From assembly GCA_025965935.1 (NCBI GenBank), contig JAOPVZ010000084.1, forward strand, positions 1 through 34,778: a DNA stretch of 34,778 bases, in the 5' to 3' direction. Below, in pieces: positions 18,019-25,809 of this stretch. Every line of letters starts with the position of its first letter. The first letter of the stretch is position 1. The DNA is from Frankiales bacterium (GTDB taxonomy: Bacteria; Actinomycetota; Actinomycetes; Mycobacteriales; SCTD01). A program made the translations under genes and the position numbers. The notes under the pieces are model-generated. The model had not been told where the DNA came from. It ran no database searches and worked only from the letters and a program-made list of their open reading frames with translations.

Positions 18019-18833
18019 TGCCCGAGCTGACCACGAACGACGGCGTCCAGCTCCACTACGAGGACAGTGGAAGCGGCCCGCCCATCGTCTTCCTGCCGGG
18101 CTGGTCCATGTCGTCCCGCTGGTTCGACGACCAGGCGTCAGCGCTGGCCGCCGACTACCGGGTGCTGCAGGTCGACCCGCGTGGGCACGGTCGCTCCGGC
18201 CAGCCTCGGCACGGCTACCGATTGGCCAGGAGCGCCCACGACCTCAACGAGCTGCTCGAGTCGCTCGACCTCCACGACGTCGTCGTGGTCGGCTGGTCGC
18301 TCGCCTGCAGCTCGGTGCTCTCCTTCTGGGAGCTCTTCCGCTCGCCGCGCGTACGCGGCCTGATCCTCACGGCGTTCACGCCCGTGATGCTTCCCCGGCA
18401 CGACTGGAGCTGGGGGTACGGCGACGATCCCCGTGAGGTGATCGAAGCGATCAGGTTGGACCACGCGGGGTTCGTCCGCTCGTTCATCCCGACGCTGTTC
18501 CACACGCACATTCCCGACGAGGGCGAGCTGGCGTGGATGGTCGATTCCTCCACGCAGGCGGCGCCCTGGGGGGTCGAGGCCATCCAGTGGGACCACTTCT
18601 TCCAGGACTGGCGGGACATGCTCCCGACGATCGACGTGCCCGTGCTGGTGATCGAGGGGGAGCAGGACAAGAACACGCCATGGCAGGCCGGCAAGTACGT
18701 CGCCGATGCCGTGCCCGACGGCCGCTTCGAGCTGTTCCACCACAGCTGCCACGTGCCGTTCTACGAGGAGCCGGAGAGGTTCACGGCAGTCGTCCGGGAG
18801 TTCCTCCTCTCGCTGCCTCGAGGCACCCCATGA
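18018..18833 (+). CDS. Alpha/beta hydrolase
   Basis: A 271-residue cytoplasmic alpha/beta hydrolase. Strand motif IVFLPGWSMSSRWFDDQ carries the oxyanion region at about 23-40, DPRGHGRSG is at 53-61, and the nucleophile elbow is VGWSLA with Ser94. Likely partners are Asp217 (EGEQDKNTP) and His245 (SCHVPFYEEPE). The position after Ser-x that is normally Gly is Ala96 (GWSLA rather than GxSxG). Relatives include esterases, C-C bond hydrolases and enol-lactonases, so the bond cleaved is unknown. ATG 18018 shares one base with the preceding stop (TGATG). Confidence 0.88.
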   Translation: MPELTTNDGVQLHYEDSGSGPPIVFLPGWSMSSRWFDDQASALAADYRVLQVDPRGHGRSGQPRHGYRLARSAHDLNELLESLDLHDVVVVGWSLACSSVLSFWELFRSPRVRGLILTAFTPVMLPRHDWSWGYGDDPREVIEAIRLDHAGFVRSFIPTLFHTHIPDEGELAWMVDSSTQAAPWGVEAIQWDHFFQDWRDMLPTIDVPVLVIEGEQDKNTPWQAGKYVADAVPDGRFELFHHSCHVPFYEEPERFTAVVREFLLSLPRGTP

Positions 18834-19663
18834 CCACGGCGCTTCCCGACGAGGCACGCGGACAGGGCACCGCTCGCGGCCGGCTGCAAGGGCGGCGACT
18901 CATCGTCCTGGGTGCCGGGCAGCAGACGTACGGGCAAGCTGACCCTCCCGTCGGCCACGGCCGCGCGATCAGCGTGCTCGCGGCACGCGAGGGCGCCAGC
19001 GTCTTCTGCGTCGATCGTGACGCGGACGCGGCCGCCGAGACGGCAGCTGCCATCGTTGCGGAGGGTGGCACCGCGTGGGCGTCCGCCGCCGATGCCTCGG
19101 AGGAAGCAGACGTCGTCCGAGTCCTTGACGAGGCCAGGATGTGGCTCGGCGACCTGGACGGCCTGGTCCACAACGTGGGCATCGCCGAGGGGCAGGGCCT
19201 GGCCGGAACCTCGGTCGAGCAGTGGGACCGGGTCTTCGCCGTCAACGTCCGGTCGCACTTCCTGGCCTGCCGGCATGCCCTCCCTCGGATGCCCGCCGGG
19301 GCAGCGATCGTCCTCGTCTCGTCCCAGGCCGCGTTCTGGCCCGTCGGTGCCTGGCCTGCGTACAACGCCAGCAAGGCAGCCCTGAGCGGGCTGCTCCTGC
19401 AGGTCGCCAAGGAAGGCGCCGCGCTCGGGATCCGTGTCAACGCGGTCGCCCCGGGCCTCATGGACACCGCCCTCGGCGTCCACGTGGCCGGTGACTACCC
19501 GCAGCGGGCCAGCACCCCCGTCCCCCTCGGCCGCATGGGTACTGCCTGGGAGGTCGCCTATCCGGTCGTGTCGCTGCTGTCGACGGAGTCGAGCTACATC
19601 ACGGCGCAGACCCTGCTCGTCGACGGCGGTCTCACGGCGCTGCGGACCCCCGCAGCGCCGTGA
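18830..19663 (+). CDS. Short-chain dehydrogenase/reductase with extended nucleotide loop
   Basis: A 277-residue SDR that oxidises or reduces an alcohol/ketone with NAD(P)(H). The cofactor motif is unusual: LGAGQQTYG, then an inserted ADPPVG, then HGRAIS (27-47), a longer loop than the classical TGxxxGxG. Asp62 (VDRD) at the end of strand 2 favours NAD over NADP. HNVGIAEG replaces the usual NNAG. Catalytic residues are Ser165 (LVSSQ), Tyr178 and Lys182 (YNASK). ATGA overlap with the hydrolase gene. Last gene of operon A; its final codons lie inside the strong hairpin at 19627-19668. Confidence 0.9.
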   Translation: MTTALPDEARGQGTARGRLQGRRLIVLGAGQQTYGQADPPVGHGRAISVLAAREGASVFCVDRDADAAAETAAAIVAEGGTAWASAADASEEADVVRVLDEARMWLGDLDGLVHNVGIAEGQGLAGTSVEQWDRVFAVNVRSHFLACRHALPRMPAGAAIVLVSSQAAFWPVGAWPAYNASKAALSGLLLQVAKEGAALGIRVNAVAPGLMDTALGVHVAGDYPQRASTPVPLGRMGTAWEVAYPVVSLLSTESSYITAQTLLVDGGLTALRTPAAP

Positions 19664-19668
19664 GACCG
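19627..19668. terminator. 19-bp perfect hairpin ending operon A
   Basis: An uninterrupted 19-bp stem (left arm 19627-19645, right arm 19650-19668, including CTCACGGCGC and its complement) with a four-base ACCC loop. The stem begins inside the SDR coding sequence and its right arm contains the stop codon (19661-19663). There is no T-tract, as is common for actinobacterial terminators. It sits between convergent operons and is symmetric, so it could stop transcription from both sides. Confidence 0.85.
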
Positions 19669-19718
19669 GGTCGCGACGTCCTGACCAGACGGACTCGCCC
19701 GGCGGCCAGCCAGGCCTC

Positions 19719-20912
19719 TTACGCCAGGCTCGCGAACACCGCGTCGGTGAGTGCCTGCACCCGCGCGTCGGTGCCCATGCCGATGACCATGTAGTTGGTG
19801 ACGTAGCCGATTCCGACGCGGCTCTGCGGGTCTGCGAAGGCCATGGCTCCGCCGAAGCCAGGGTGGCCGAAGGATCCTTCGTTCGGGCCCATCGGGTACC
19901 GGAGCGGCGAGTTCAGCGCGTACCCCAGTCCGAGCCGGCTGTGGATCTTGGAGATGACGTCGATCCCGTTGAACGTCTCCGTCGCGAACGTGCGGATGGC
20001 CGCGGGCGAGACCAGGTTCGTCCCCTCGAGCGTGCCGTCGCACGCCAGCGCGCCGTAGATCCGTGCCAGCGAACGAGCATCCGTGTGCGGGCCAGCTGCG
20101 GAGACCTCGGCGACGCGGAAGTCAGGGTGGTTGAACGTCTGCGTGAACACCGCATCCAGACGCCGGGCCGGCCCCATGAACAAGCACTGCCCGCTGAGCG
20201 TCGACGGGTTCATGCCCTCGAACGTCTCGTCGTTCCCGAAGGCGGGATCTGCCTGCAGCGGCGCGACCCGCGCATGCTCCTGCTGCGGCAGCCCGACCCA
20301 GTAGTCGAGTGACAGCGGCTTGACGATCTCGGTGTGGATGAACTCCCCGACCGTGCGGCCGGTGATCCGCCGCACCAGCTCACCGAGCAGGAACCCCATC
20401 GTGAGGCTGTGGTAGCCGGACTCGGTGCCCGGCTCCCACAGCGGAGCCGCCGCCGCCAGCGCCGCCACGATGTCCTCGTGCCGTTGGAAGCTCGCCGGCT
20501 CGTCTGCGCTGACGATGCGCTGGTAGTCGGGGAAGGTCGGCAGCCCAGCGGTGTGGTTCAGCAGCATGCGGGTGGTGACGGCCTCTTTCCCGTTGGCGCC
20601 GAACCCCTCCCACACCGTGCTGACAGGTGCGTCCAGTTCCAGCTGACCACGATCCACCAGCATCTGGATCGCCAGTGTCGTGACGCCCTTACCGGTCGAG
20701 AACCCGCAGACCAGGGTGTCCTCGGCCCACGGCTTGTCCGCCTCGGCCTCGCCTCCCCAGAGGTGCACGACCTGCTCGCCGAGGTGGTACGCCGAGAAGG
20801 CCGCCCCCTGGCCCGCACCTCTTGTGAGGGTGGCGCCGAAGGCATCCCTCACGCGCTCGAACCCGGGAGCTACCGAGCCCCTGACGGTTGCCACGTCATC
20901 ACCGCTGTGCAT
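19719..20912 (-). CDS. Serine hydrolase, class C beta-lactamase fold (family VIII esterase-like)
   Basis: A 397-residue cytoplasmic protein with the SxxK nucleophile motif FSTGKG (Ser72, Lys75) and Tyr168 in YHSL, the second conserved motif of family VIII carboxylesterases. A C-terminal GHPGFGGAM replaces the KTG or WGG box. LLNHTAGLPTFPDY (118-131) is also typical. No signal peptide is visible, arguing against a periplasmic beta-lactamase and for an esterase or amidase acting inside the cell. AAGGG seven bases before the ATG at 20912 fixes the start. It lies 55 bases downstream of the PuuE-like gene on the same strand and probably shares its transcript. Confidence 0.87.
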   Translation of the reverse strand: MHSGDDVATVRGSVAPGFERVRDAFGATLTRGAGQGAAFSAYHLGEQVVHLWGGEAEADKPWAEDTLVCGFSTGKGVTTLAIQMLVDRGQLELDAPVSTVWEGFGANGKEAVTTRMLLNHTAGLPTFPDYQRIVSADEPASFQRHEDIVAALAAAAPLWEPGTESGYHSLTMGFLLGELVRRITGRTVGEFIHTEIVKPLSLDYWVGLPQQEHARVAPLQADPAFGNDETFEGMNPSTLSGQCLFMGPARRLDAVFTQTFNHPDFRVAEVSAAGPHTDARSLARIYGALACDGTLEGTNLVSPAAIRTFATETFNGIDVISKIHSRLGLGYALNSPLRYPMGPNEGSFGHPGFGGAMAFADPQSRVGIGYVTNYMVIGMGTDARVQALTDAVFASLA

Positions 20913-20967
20913 GGTCGAACCCTTCTGAGTGTTGTCAACGCGGCCGTCGTCGTGATGCCCGAACAGG

Positions 20968-21906
20968 TCAGGGCGCAGAACGGTCGCTGGAGGGGGTGGG
21001 CGCCGGGAAGTTCTCGCGCCAGTGGTCGGCGATCTCGGCTCGCCGGCAGACCCAGACGTCGTCGAACGTCTGCACGTACTTCACGAACCTGGCGAGTGCG
21101 GCGGCCCGGCCGGGACGGCCGGCCATGCGGCAGTGCAACCCGATGCTCATCATCTTGGGGGAGGTCGCGCCCTCCTCGTAAAGGAAGTCGAACGCGCCTC
21201 GGAGATAGGTCTCGAAGTCGTCGCCGCTGGAGAAGCCGGGGCTGATCGAGAACTTGAAGTCGTTGGCGTCCAGCGAGTACGGGACGAGCAGCACGGACTT
21301 GTCGCCGACCGTGGACCAGTGCGGCAGGTCGTCGTCGTACACATCGCTGTCGTAGCTGAAGCAACCCGCCTCGACGGCCAGTCGCCTGCTTCGGATGCTG
21401 GTGCGGCCGCCGTACCAACCGGCCGGCTTGGCCCCTGTCAGCTCCTCGATGATGTCGATGGAACGGCGGATGTGCTCGCGCTCCACGTCCTCCGGGACGT
21501 GCAGGTAGTCGATCCACCGCCAGTGGTGGCTGGCCACCTCGTGGCTCAGCTCGGCGAACGCGCGTCCCGCGGCCGGGTTGTCAGCGAGGGCCTTGCCCAC
21601 GGCGAAGACGGTCAGCGGAAGCCCCGCAGCCTCGAAGATGCGCAGCAGCCGCCACACACCTGCCCTGGCGCCGTAGTCGTAGAGCGACTCCGTGTTGACG
21701 TTGCGCAGTCCCACAAGTGGCTGCATGGGCGTCTCGCAGATGAACGTCTCCGAGTGGGAGTCACCGTTGAGGACGGTGTTCTCGCCACCCTCCTCGTAGT
21801 TGAGGACGAAGCTCACGGCGAGACGCGCACCGCCAGGCCACTGCGGGTCGGGCGGGTTGCTGCCGTAACCGACGAGGTCCCGGCCGTACTCCGGGGTGCT
21901 CAACAT
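20968..21906 (-). CDS. Polysaccharide-deacetylase-fold amidohydrolase, allantoinase PuuE-like
   Basis: A 312-residue (beta/alpha)-barrel of the NodB/CE4 superfamily, in the subgroup containing the PuuE allantoinase and cyclic-imide hydrolases. Key segments: YGRDLVGYGSNPPDPQWPGG near the start, SFVLNYEEGGEN, LYDYGARAGVWRL, ASHHWRWIDY (family members usually show ASHGLRWIDY), WYGGRTS and LPHWSTVGDKSVLLVPY. By family it should open a cyclic amide or ureide ring, or cleave a linear amide; true allantoin use is not supported by any other allantoin gene nearby. The ATG at 21906 is chosen because similarity begins right after it; a GGGAAG tract abuts it, so the start is not certain. Divergent from the GntR gene. 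Confidence 0.82.
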   Translation of the reverse strand: MLSTPEYGRDLVGYGSNPPDPQWPGGARLAVSFVLNYEEGGENTVLNGDSHSETFICETPMQPLVGLRNVNTESLYDYGARAGVWRLLRIFEAAGLPLTVFAVGKALADNPAAGRAFAELSHEVASHHWRWIDYLHVPEDVEREHIRRSIDIIEELTGAKPAGWYGGRTSIRSRRLAVEAGCFSYDSDVYDDDLPHWSTVGDKSVLLVPYSLDANDFKFSISPGFSSGDDFETYLRGAFDFLYEEGATSPKMMSIGLHCRMAGRPGRAAALARFVKYVQTFDDVWVCRRAEIADHWRENFPAPTPSSDRSAP

Positions 21907-22146
21907 CTTCCCGCGTGACAAGCCGAGGGCACGGCTTTTCCGGCCGGACGGGGATGCGGGCTGTAGATTCCGCCTCCGTGACGGATCGTCCGACGACGCA
22001 TGCGCACCTCTTCCGACTCGGGGGCCTCGGCGTGGAGTGCCGCCAACCTTGTACTTGTCAGGTTGTCTGTCAAGAGACAGCATCGTCGTGAGGATCTTCT
22101 TGCGAAGGTGCAAGGCACCCTCACGTTCCGCCTAGATTGGACACCC
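21907..22146. promoter_or_regulatory. Divergent region between PuuE-like and GntR genes, with operator-like dyads
   Basis: This 240-bp region should hold both promoters. It contains the strong dyad at 22054-22074 and a second small inverted repeat GGTGC-AAG-GCACC at 22107-22119, 28 bases before the GntR start. A TAGATT sequence near 22132 could be a -10 box for GntR, but no matching -35 was found at normal distance. Confidence 0.5.
22054..22074. promoter_or_regulatory. Candidate GntR (FadR/FCD type) operator, site 1
   Basis: The site reads CTTGnCAG, five bases, CTGnCAAG, an almost complete 21-bp dyad. Nested in it is TTGTCTGTCAA (22063 on), close to the TTGnCnGnCAA-like short palindromes bound by FCD-type GntR regulators. 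The minus strand reads TTGACAGAC, which recurs at 23047-23055 in front of the second importer operon. It lies upstream of the regulator gene itself, where autoregulation would be expected. Confidence 0.55.
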
Positions 22147-22896
22147 ATGTCGCTCAGCGCACTCCGTCACGGCAGCCTCTCGGACGACGTCGCCGAGCGG
22201 GTGCTGGCTGTCATCAGCAGTGGCGAGTTCAGCGCCGGCGACCGGCTTCCCACCGAGCCTGTCCTGGCTCAGATGCTCGGCGTGGGGCGCACGTCCGTCC
22301 GGGAAGGCATCGCCAAGCTCAGGATGCTCGGAGCGGTCGAGGTGCGACGCGGCCTGGGCACGTTCGTCACCGGACGTGGCGCCGCCGACCCGCAGTTCGC
22401 CTTCCTGCAGTGGGCCGCCGAGCACCGCTACCGCATCGTCGACCTGTTCGAGGTGCGCACGGCGCTGGAGACCACCGCTGCCTCGCTGGGGAGTCAGCGA
22501 GCCACCGAGGCCGAGCTGGACAACCTCGAGGCGGCGGCCAACGCGCACGTCTCGGCGCACGAAGCCGGCGACCTCGCCGACCTCGTGGACAGTGACCAGG
22601 ACTTCCATCTGGCGCTGGTGCGCTGCAGCCACAACGAAGCCCTGCTGCACGTCTACGAGATCCTGGTTCCGCAGTTCCGGGACTACCGCGGCAAGTCGCT
22701 CGCGCTCGAGGGGGCGGCGCACCGGTCCGGTGAAGACCACCTCGCGGTCGTCGCCGCGGTTCGGGCGCACGACAGCGAGGCTGCCAGTCGCGCGGTGTCC
22801 AAGCACCTCGCGACCTTGTACGAGGAGATCGTGGCTGCGGGCTCCAGCGCGGACGCCGGTGCTGACGCCGGACGTCCGCACAAGCCCGCCGGCTGA
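22147..22896 (+). CDS. GntR-family transcriptional regulator, FadR/FCD subfamily
   Basis: A 249-residue regulator. N-terminal winged HTH (about 10-75): DDVAERVLAVISSGEFSAGDRLPTE, then LGVGRTSVREGIAKLRMLG and VRRGLGTFV. The C-terminal all-helical FCD domain (about 90-225) has the expected metal/ligand positions: Asp/Glu in LFEVRTALE, DQDFHLALVRCSHNEALL, and HLAVVAAVRAHDSEAA. FCD regulators usually bind carboxylates and repress catabolic operons. It sits between the PuuE-like pair and importer B, both preceded by similar operator words, so it most likely controls both. Start ATG 22147. Confidence 0.9.
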   Translation: MSLSALRHGSLSDDVAERVLAVISSGEFSAGDRLPTEPVLAQMLGVGRTSVREGIAKLRMLGAVEVRRGLGTFVTGRGAADPQFAFLQWAAEHRYRIVDLFEVRTALETTAASLGSQRATEAELDNLEAAANAHVSAHEAGDLADLVDSDQDFHLALVRCSHNEALLHVYEILVPQFRDYRGKSLALEGAAHRSGEDHLAVVAAVRAHDSEAASRAVSKHLATLYEEIVAAGSSADAGADAGRPHKPAG

Positions 22897-23131
22897 GCCG
22901 AGAACGCCTTCCGCGTCAGGGCCGCGACGCACCGCGGCCGTCAGCGCCCAGCCTGAGCCCGATGGGCTGCGCCGGCCGTGCCGTGCCTTCCGACGGCCGG
23001 TCGACCTGGCCCCCCGATGTGACATGAACAATGGTATGACTTCAGGTTGACAGACGTCTGATGACTCCATACCTTCCTGTCACTCGTTGGACCCTCCGGT
23101 CCCGGTTCACCCTCTTCGAAAGGTGCGGGAT
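22897..23131 (+). promoter_or_regulatory. Intergenic region with the promoter of operon B
   Basis: This 235-bp region downstream of the GntR gene contains no likely gene. Its last third becomes locally AT-richer and holds the promoter and operator at 23041-23075. An AAAGG tract (from 23120) precedes the GTG start at 23132. No clear terminator for GntR is seen. Confidence 0.5.
23041..23075 (+). promoter_or_regulatory. Candidate sigma70-type promoter with GntR operator site 2
   Basis: A perfect -35 TTGACA (23047-23052), 17-base spacer and TACCTT (23070-23075) form the best promoter in the window. It is overlaid by operator-like sequence: TCAGGTTG at 23042-23049 is shared with site 1, TTGACAGAC (23047-23055) equals the minus strand of site 1, and CAGACGTCTG (23051-23060) is a perfect 10-bp palindrome. 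Binding here would block RNA polymerase, the classical repressor position. The leader would be about 50 bases. Confidence 0.6.
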
Positions 23132-24163
23132 GTGAAGTTCCGTCCGCGTTCACTCGCTCTGGCCCTGGTCCTGCTCGCGGCTCTCACCGCCTGCAGCGGC
23201 GCCGCGGGCTCCACCGCATCGTCGGGCTCAGGCGGTACCAAGCAGATCCGGGTCGCCTTCTTCTCCGCGGTTCAGGCCAACACGTTCATCGCGGCCATGT
23301 ACAAGGGCATGCAGAGCGCCGCCGCGAAGCAGGGGAACGTGTCCATCACGGTCTTCGATGCGAACTTCGACGCCACCAAGCAGCTCAACCAGGTCGAGGA
23401 CGCCCTGACCACGAAGCGCTTTGACGCCTTCGTCATCGTGCCCCTCAACTACGCGGCCATGGTGGCCCCGACGAAGACGGCCATCGCCCAGAAGATCCAG
23501 GTCGTCACCTGGAACTGGCCGATCGGGAACAAGCTCGACACCGTCGAGCCGCAGGTCCCCGGGATGGCTGGGTCGGTCCTGACTCCCGCCACCGTCGACG
23601 GCGCCCACCACGTCGAGATGATCAACGCTGCTTGCCAGGGTTTGACGACGTGCAACGTGGCCTACGTCGCCGGCGCGATCTCGGGAGCCTTCGACGTGGC
23701 AACGATGAACCTCATCAAGGAGAACGCGAAGACGCACCCGAACATCCACGTCGTCCAGGAGGTGGAGGGCGGCTACGCGCGGAACCCCTCTCTCAAGGTC
23801 GTGCAGAACGTCCTGCAGGCGCACCCGAACGTGAACGTCATCGACGCTCACGGCGACCAGATGGCGCTTGGTGCAGAGGATGCTGTGAAGTCGGCGAACC
23901 TGGTCGGCAAGGTGAAGATCCTCGGCGGAGGCGCCAGCGTGATCGGCGTCACCGCGGTTCGCGCCGGTCGCTGGTTCGGCACCACCCTGACCCTGCCGGA
24001 GACCGATGGCACGACCTCGATGGACCTCGCGATCAAGGGCGTTCTCGGGCAGCCCGTTGCCGACAAGGGAGTCGACAACGCCTCAAATGGTCAGCTGCCG
24101 GCCATCCTCACCCAGGCGAACGCCGCTTCCTGGAAGGCCTTCCAGGCTCAGTGGGCCGGGTAG
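23132..24163 (+). CDS. Solute-binding lipoprotein of a ribose/xylose-type ABC importer (system B)
   Basis: A 343-residue lipoprotein: basic N-terminus KFRPR, hydrophobic core, lipobox LTAC (Cys21), Ser/Gly linker, then a Peripla_BP_4 domain starting IRVAFFSAVQANTFIAAMYKG (40 on). Later landmarks are DAFVIVPLNYAAM, CNVAYVAGAISG, VNVIDAHGDQMALGAEDAV and GGGASVIGVTAVRAGRWFGT. It delivers an unknown small molecule to importer B. It is distinct in sequence from the importer A protein, so the two systems probably have different or staged substrates. GTG 23132 is chosen over the out-of-frame ATG at 23130. Confidence 0.9.
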   Translation: MKFRPRSLALALVLLAALTACSGAAGSTASSGSGGTKQIRVAFFSAVQANTFIAAMYKGMQSAAAKQGNVSITVFDANFDATKQLNQVEDALTTKRFDAFVIVPLNYAAMVAPTKTAIAQKIQVVTWNWPIGNKLDTVEPQVPGMAGSVLTPATVDGAHHVEMINAACQGLTTCNVAYVAGAISGAFDVATMNLIKENAKTHPNIHVVQEVEGGYARNPSLKVVQNVLQAHPNVNVIDAHGDQMALGAEDAVKSANLVGKVKILGGGASVIGVTAVRAGRWFGTTLTLPETDGTTSMDLAIKGVLGQPVADKGVDNASNGQLPAILTQANAASWKAFQAQWAG

Positions 24164-24184
24164 TCCTGCCACGGTAAATCAAGC

Positions 24185-24227
24185 TCCCCGGCCCACTGTC
24201 GTCCTCCAAAGGGCAGTGGGTCGGGGA
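24185..24227 (+). terminator. Intercistronic hairpin between binding protein and ATPase genes of importer B
   Basis: TCCCCGGCCCACTG (24185-24198) pairs with CAGTGGGTCGGGGA (24214-24227) over 14 positions with one G-U wobble; the 15-base loop can pair internally. No T-tract follows. In ABC importer operons such hairpins often protect or partially terminate the message so that more binding protein than ATPase is made, and that is my reading here. Importer A has no such element. Confidence 0.6.
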
Positions 24228-24291
24228 TTCCACGGGCGCTGACGCCGCCACGATCGCCGCTTGTGTCCAACTCGTCGGGAGGAGCCCGTCC

Positions 24292-25809
24292 GTGGCAACT
24301 GCGCCGCACATGGAACTGCGCAACGTGGGAAAGAGGTTCGGCGGTGTGCAGGCTGTCGCCGATCTGTCGCTGAGCATCGACCGCGGCACCATCCACGCGC
24401 TCGTCGGGGAAAACGGAGCCGGCAAGTCCACGGTCGGGAAGATGATTGCCGGGGTGCACCGACCCGACGCAGGCGAGCTGCTGCTCGACGGCCGGGTCGT
24501 GCGCTACCACGCGCCGCGAGACGCCCTGGCCGACGGCGTGACGATCATCGCCCAGGAGCTCGCACTCGTGCCGCAGCGATCCGTGCTGGAGAACGTCTTC
24601 CTGCGCAGCGGGCGGGCCAGCCACCTGACTGCACGCGACAAGCGTCAGCGGTATGCCGAGCTGCAGGAGGAGGCCGGCTTCGAGGTCCCGGCAGACGTGC
24701 GGGTCGCCTCCCTCCGTGTGGCGGACCAGCAGAAGGTCGAGATCCTCAAGGCGCTCGCCCGGGACGCGCAGCTCATCGTCATGGACGAGCCGACAGCCGT
24801 CCTGAACTCTGCGGAGACCGAGCGGCTCTTCCACGCGGTGCGCGCGCTGCGGGACCGGGGAACCTCGATCGTCTTCGTCTCGCACTTCTTGGAGGACGTC
24901 CTCAGCCTGGTGGACACGGTCACCATCCTGCGCGACGGCAAGCACATCCGTACCGGTCCTGCTGCGCAGGAGTCGCCGGAGACCTTGGTGACAGGCATGC
25001 TGGGGCGCACGTTCGACACCAGCTTCCCGGAGAAGGTCCCGGTCGCGCAGGATGCACCGGTCGTTGCGGCGGTGCGGGGACTGTGCGCCGCGGGCTTCGT
25101 CAAGGACATCTCCTTCGACGTCCGCGCCGGCGAGATCGTCGGTCTCGCCGGCCTCGTGGGGAGCGGGCGCTCCGAGGTGGCAAGGGCGATCTTCGGCGCT
25201 GACAAGAGGGACGCCGGCGACGTCGAGGTAGCGGGAGAGGCGGTCGACATCGCTTCCCCCCGGGATGGCGTGAGAGCCGGCATCGCCTTGCTCCCTGAAG
25301 ACCGCAAGGGCCAGGGCCTGCTGATGCAGCGCTCGATCCTGGACAACATCACGTTGCCGCACCTGGACCGGGTCAGCGCAGGGGGAGTCGTCTCGCCGGT
25401 ACGCGAGCAGAAGGCCGTCGATGACCTGATCTCGCGGATCGGCATCCGAGCCAGCAGTCCGGCCGCGAAGGTGAACACGCTGTCGGGGGGCAACCAGCAG
25501 AAGGTGCTGTTCGCGAAGTGGCTGTTCGGCCGTCCCAGCCTGCTGATCACGGACGAGCCCACCCGCGGCGTGGACGTCGGTGCCAAGCGCGCCATCTACG
25601 AGCTCATCCACTCCCTGGCAGCAGAAGGCGTAGGAGTGCTGGTGATCTCCTCTGAGCTCGAAGAGGTCCTCGGCCTCGCTCATCGCGTCCTGGTGCTGCG
25701 CGAGGGTCGGCTCGTTGCCGAGTTCGATCAATCACAGATGAGCGAGGAGAGCGTCATGCGGGCGATCTTCGCGGCCGATGCCGGCGACGGCGAAGGGTTG
25801 GCGTCGTGA
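24292..25809 (+). CDS. Double-NBD ABC ATPase of importer B (RbsA/XylG type)
   Basis: A 505-residue fused ATPase. NBD1 Walker A GENGAGKST (39-47), Q-loop IIAQEL, weak signature LRVADQQKVEILKAL, Walker B LIVMDEPTAVLN. NBD2 degenerate P-loop GLVGSGRSE, EDRKGQGLL switch region, signature LSGGNQQK and Walker B LLITDEPTRGVD. These are the normal features of sugar-type importers of this class. GTG 24292 follows a strong GGGAGGAG site. The stop overlaps the permease start as GTGA. Confidence 0.93.
   Translation: MATAPHMELRNVGKRFGGVQAVADLSLSIDRGTIHALVGENGAGKSTVGKMIAGVHRPDAGELLLDGRVVRYHAPRDALADGVTIIAQELALVPQRSVLENVFLRSGRASHLTARDKRQRYAELQEEAGFEVPADVRVASLRVADQQKVEILKALARDAQLIVMDEPTAVLNSAETERLFHAVRALRDRGTSIVFVSHFLEDVLSLVDTVTILRDGKHIRTGPAAQESPETLVTGMLGRTFDTSFPEKVPVAQDAPVVAAVRGLCAAGFVKDISFDVRAGEIVGLAGLVGSGRSEVARAIFGADKRDAGDVEVAGEAVDIASPRDGVRAGIALLPEDRKGQGLLMQRSILDNITLPHLDRVSAGGVVSPVREQKAVDDLISRIGIRASSPAAKVNTLSGGNQQKVLFAKWLFGRPSLLITDEPTRGVDVGAKRAIYELIHSLAAEGVGVLVISSELEEVLGLAHRVLVLREGRLVAEFDQSQMSEESVMRAIFAADAGDGEGLAS

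Noticed and set aside
12110-19663. Identification of operon A as a Rut-type pyrimidine pathway because of LLM enzyme and alpha/beta hydrolase
   Set aside because: RutA, RutC and RutG counterparts are not recognisable, the LLM enzyme looks F420-type, and the isochorismatase-fold enzyme is in the other operon.
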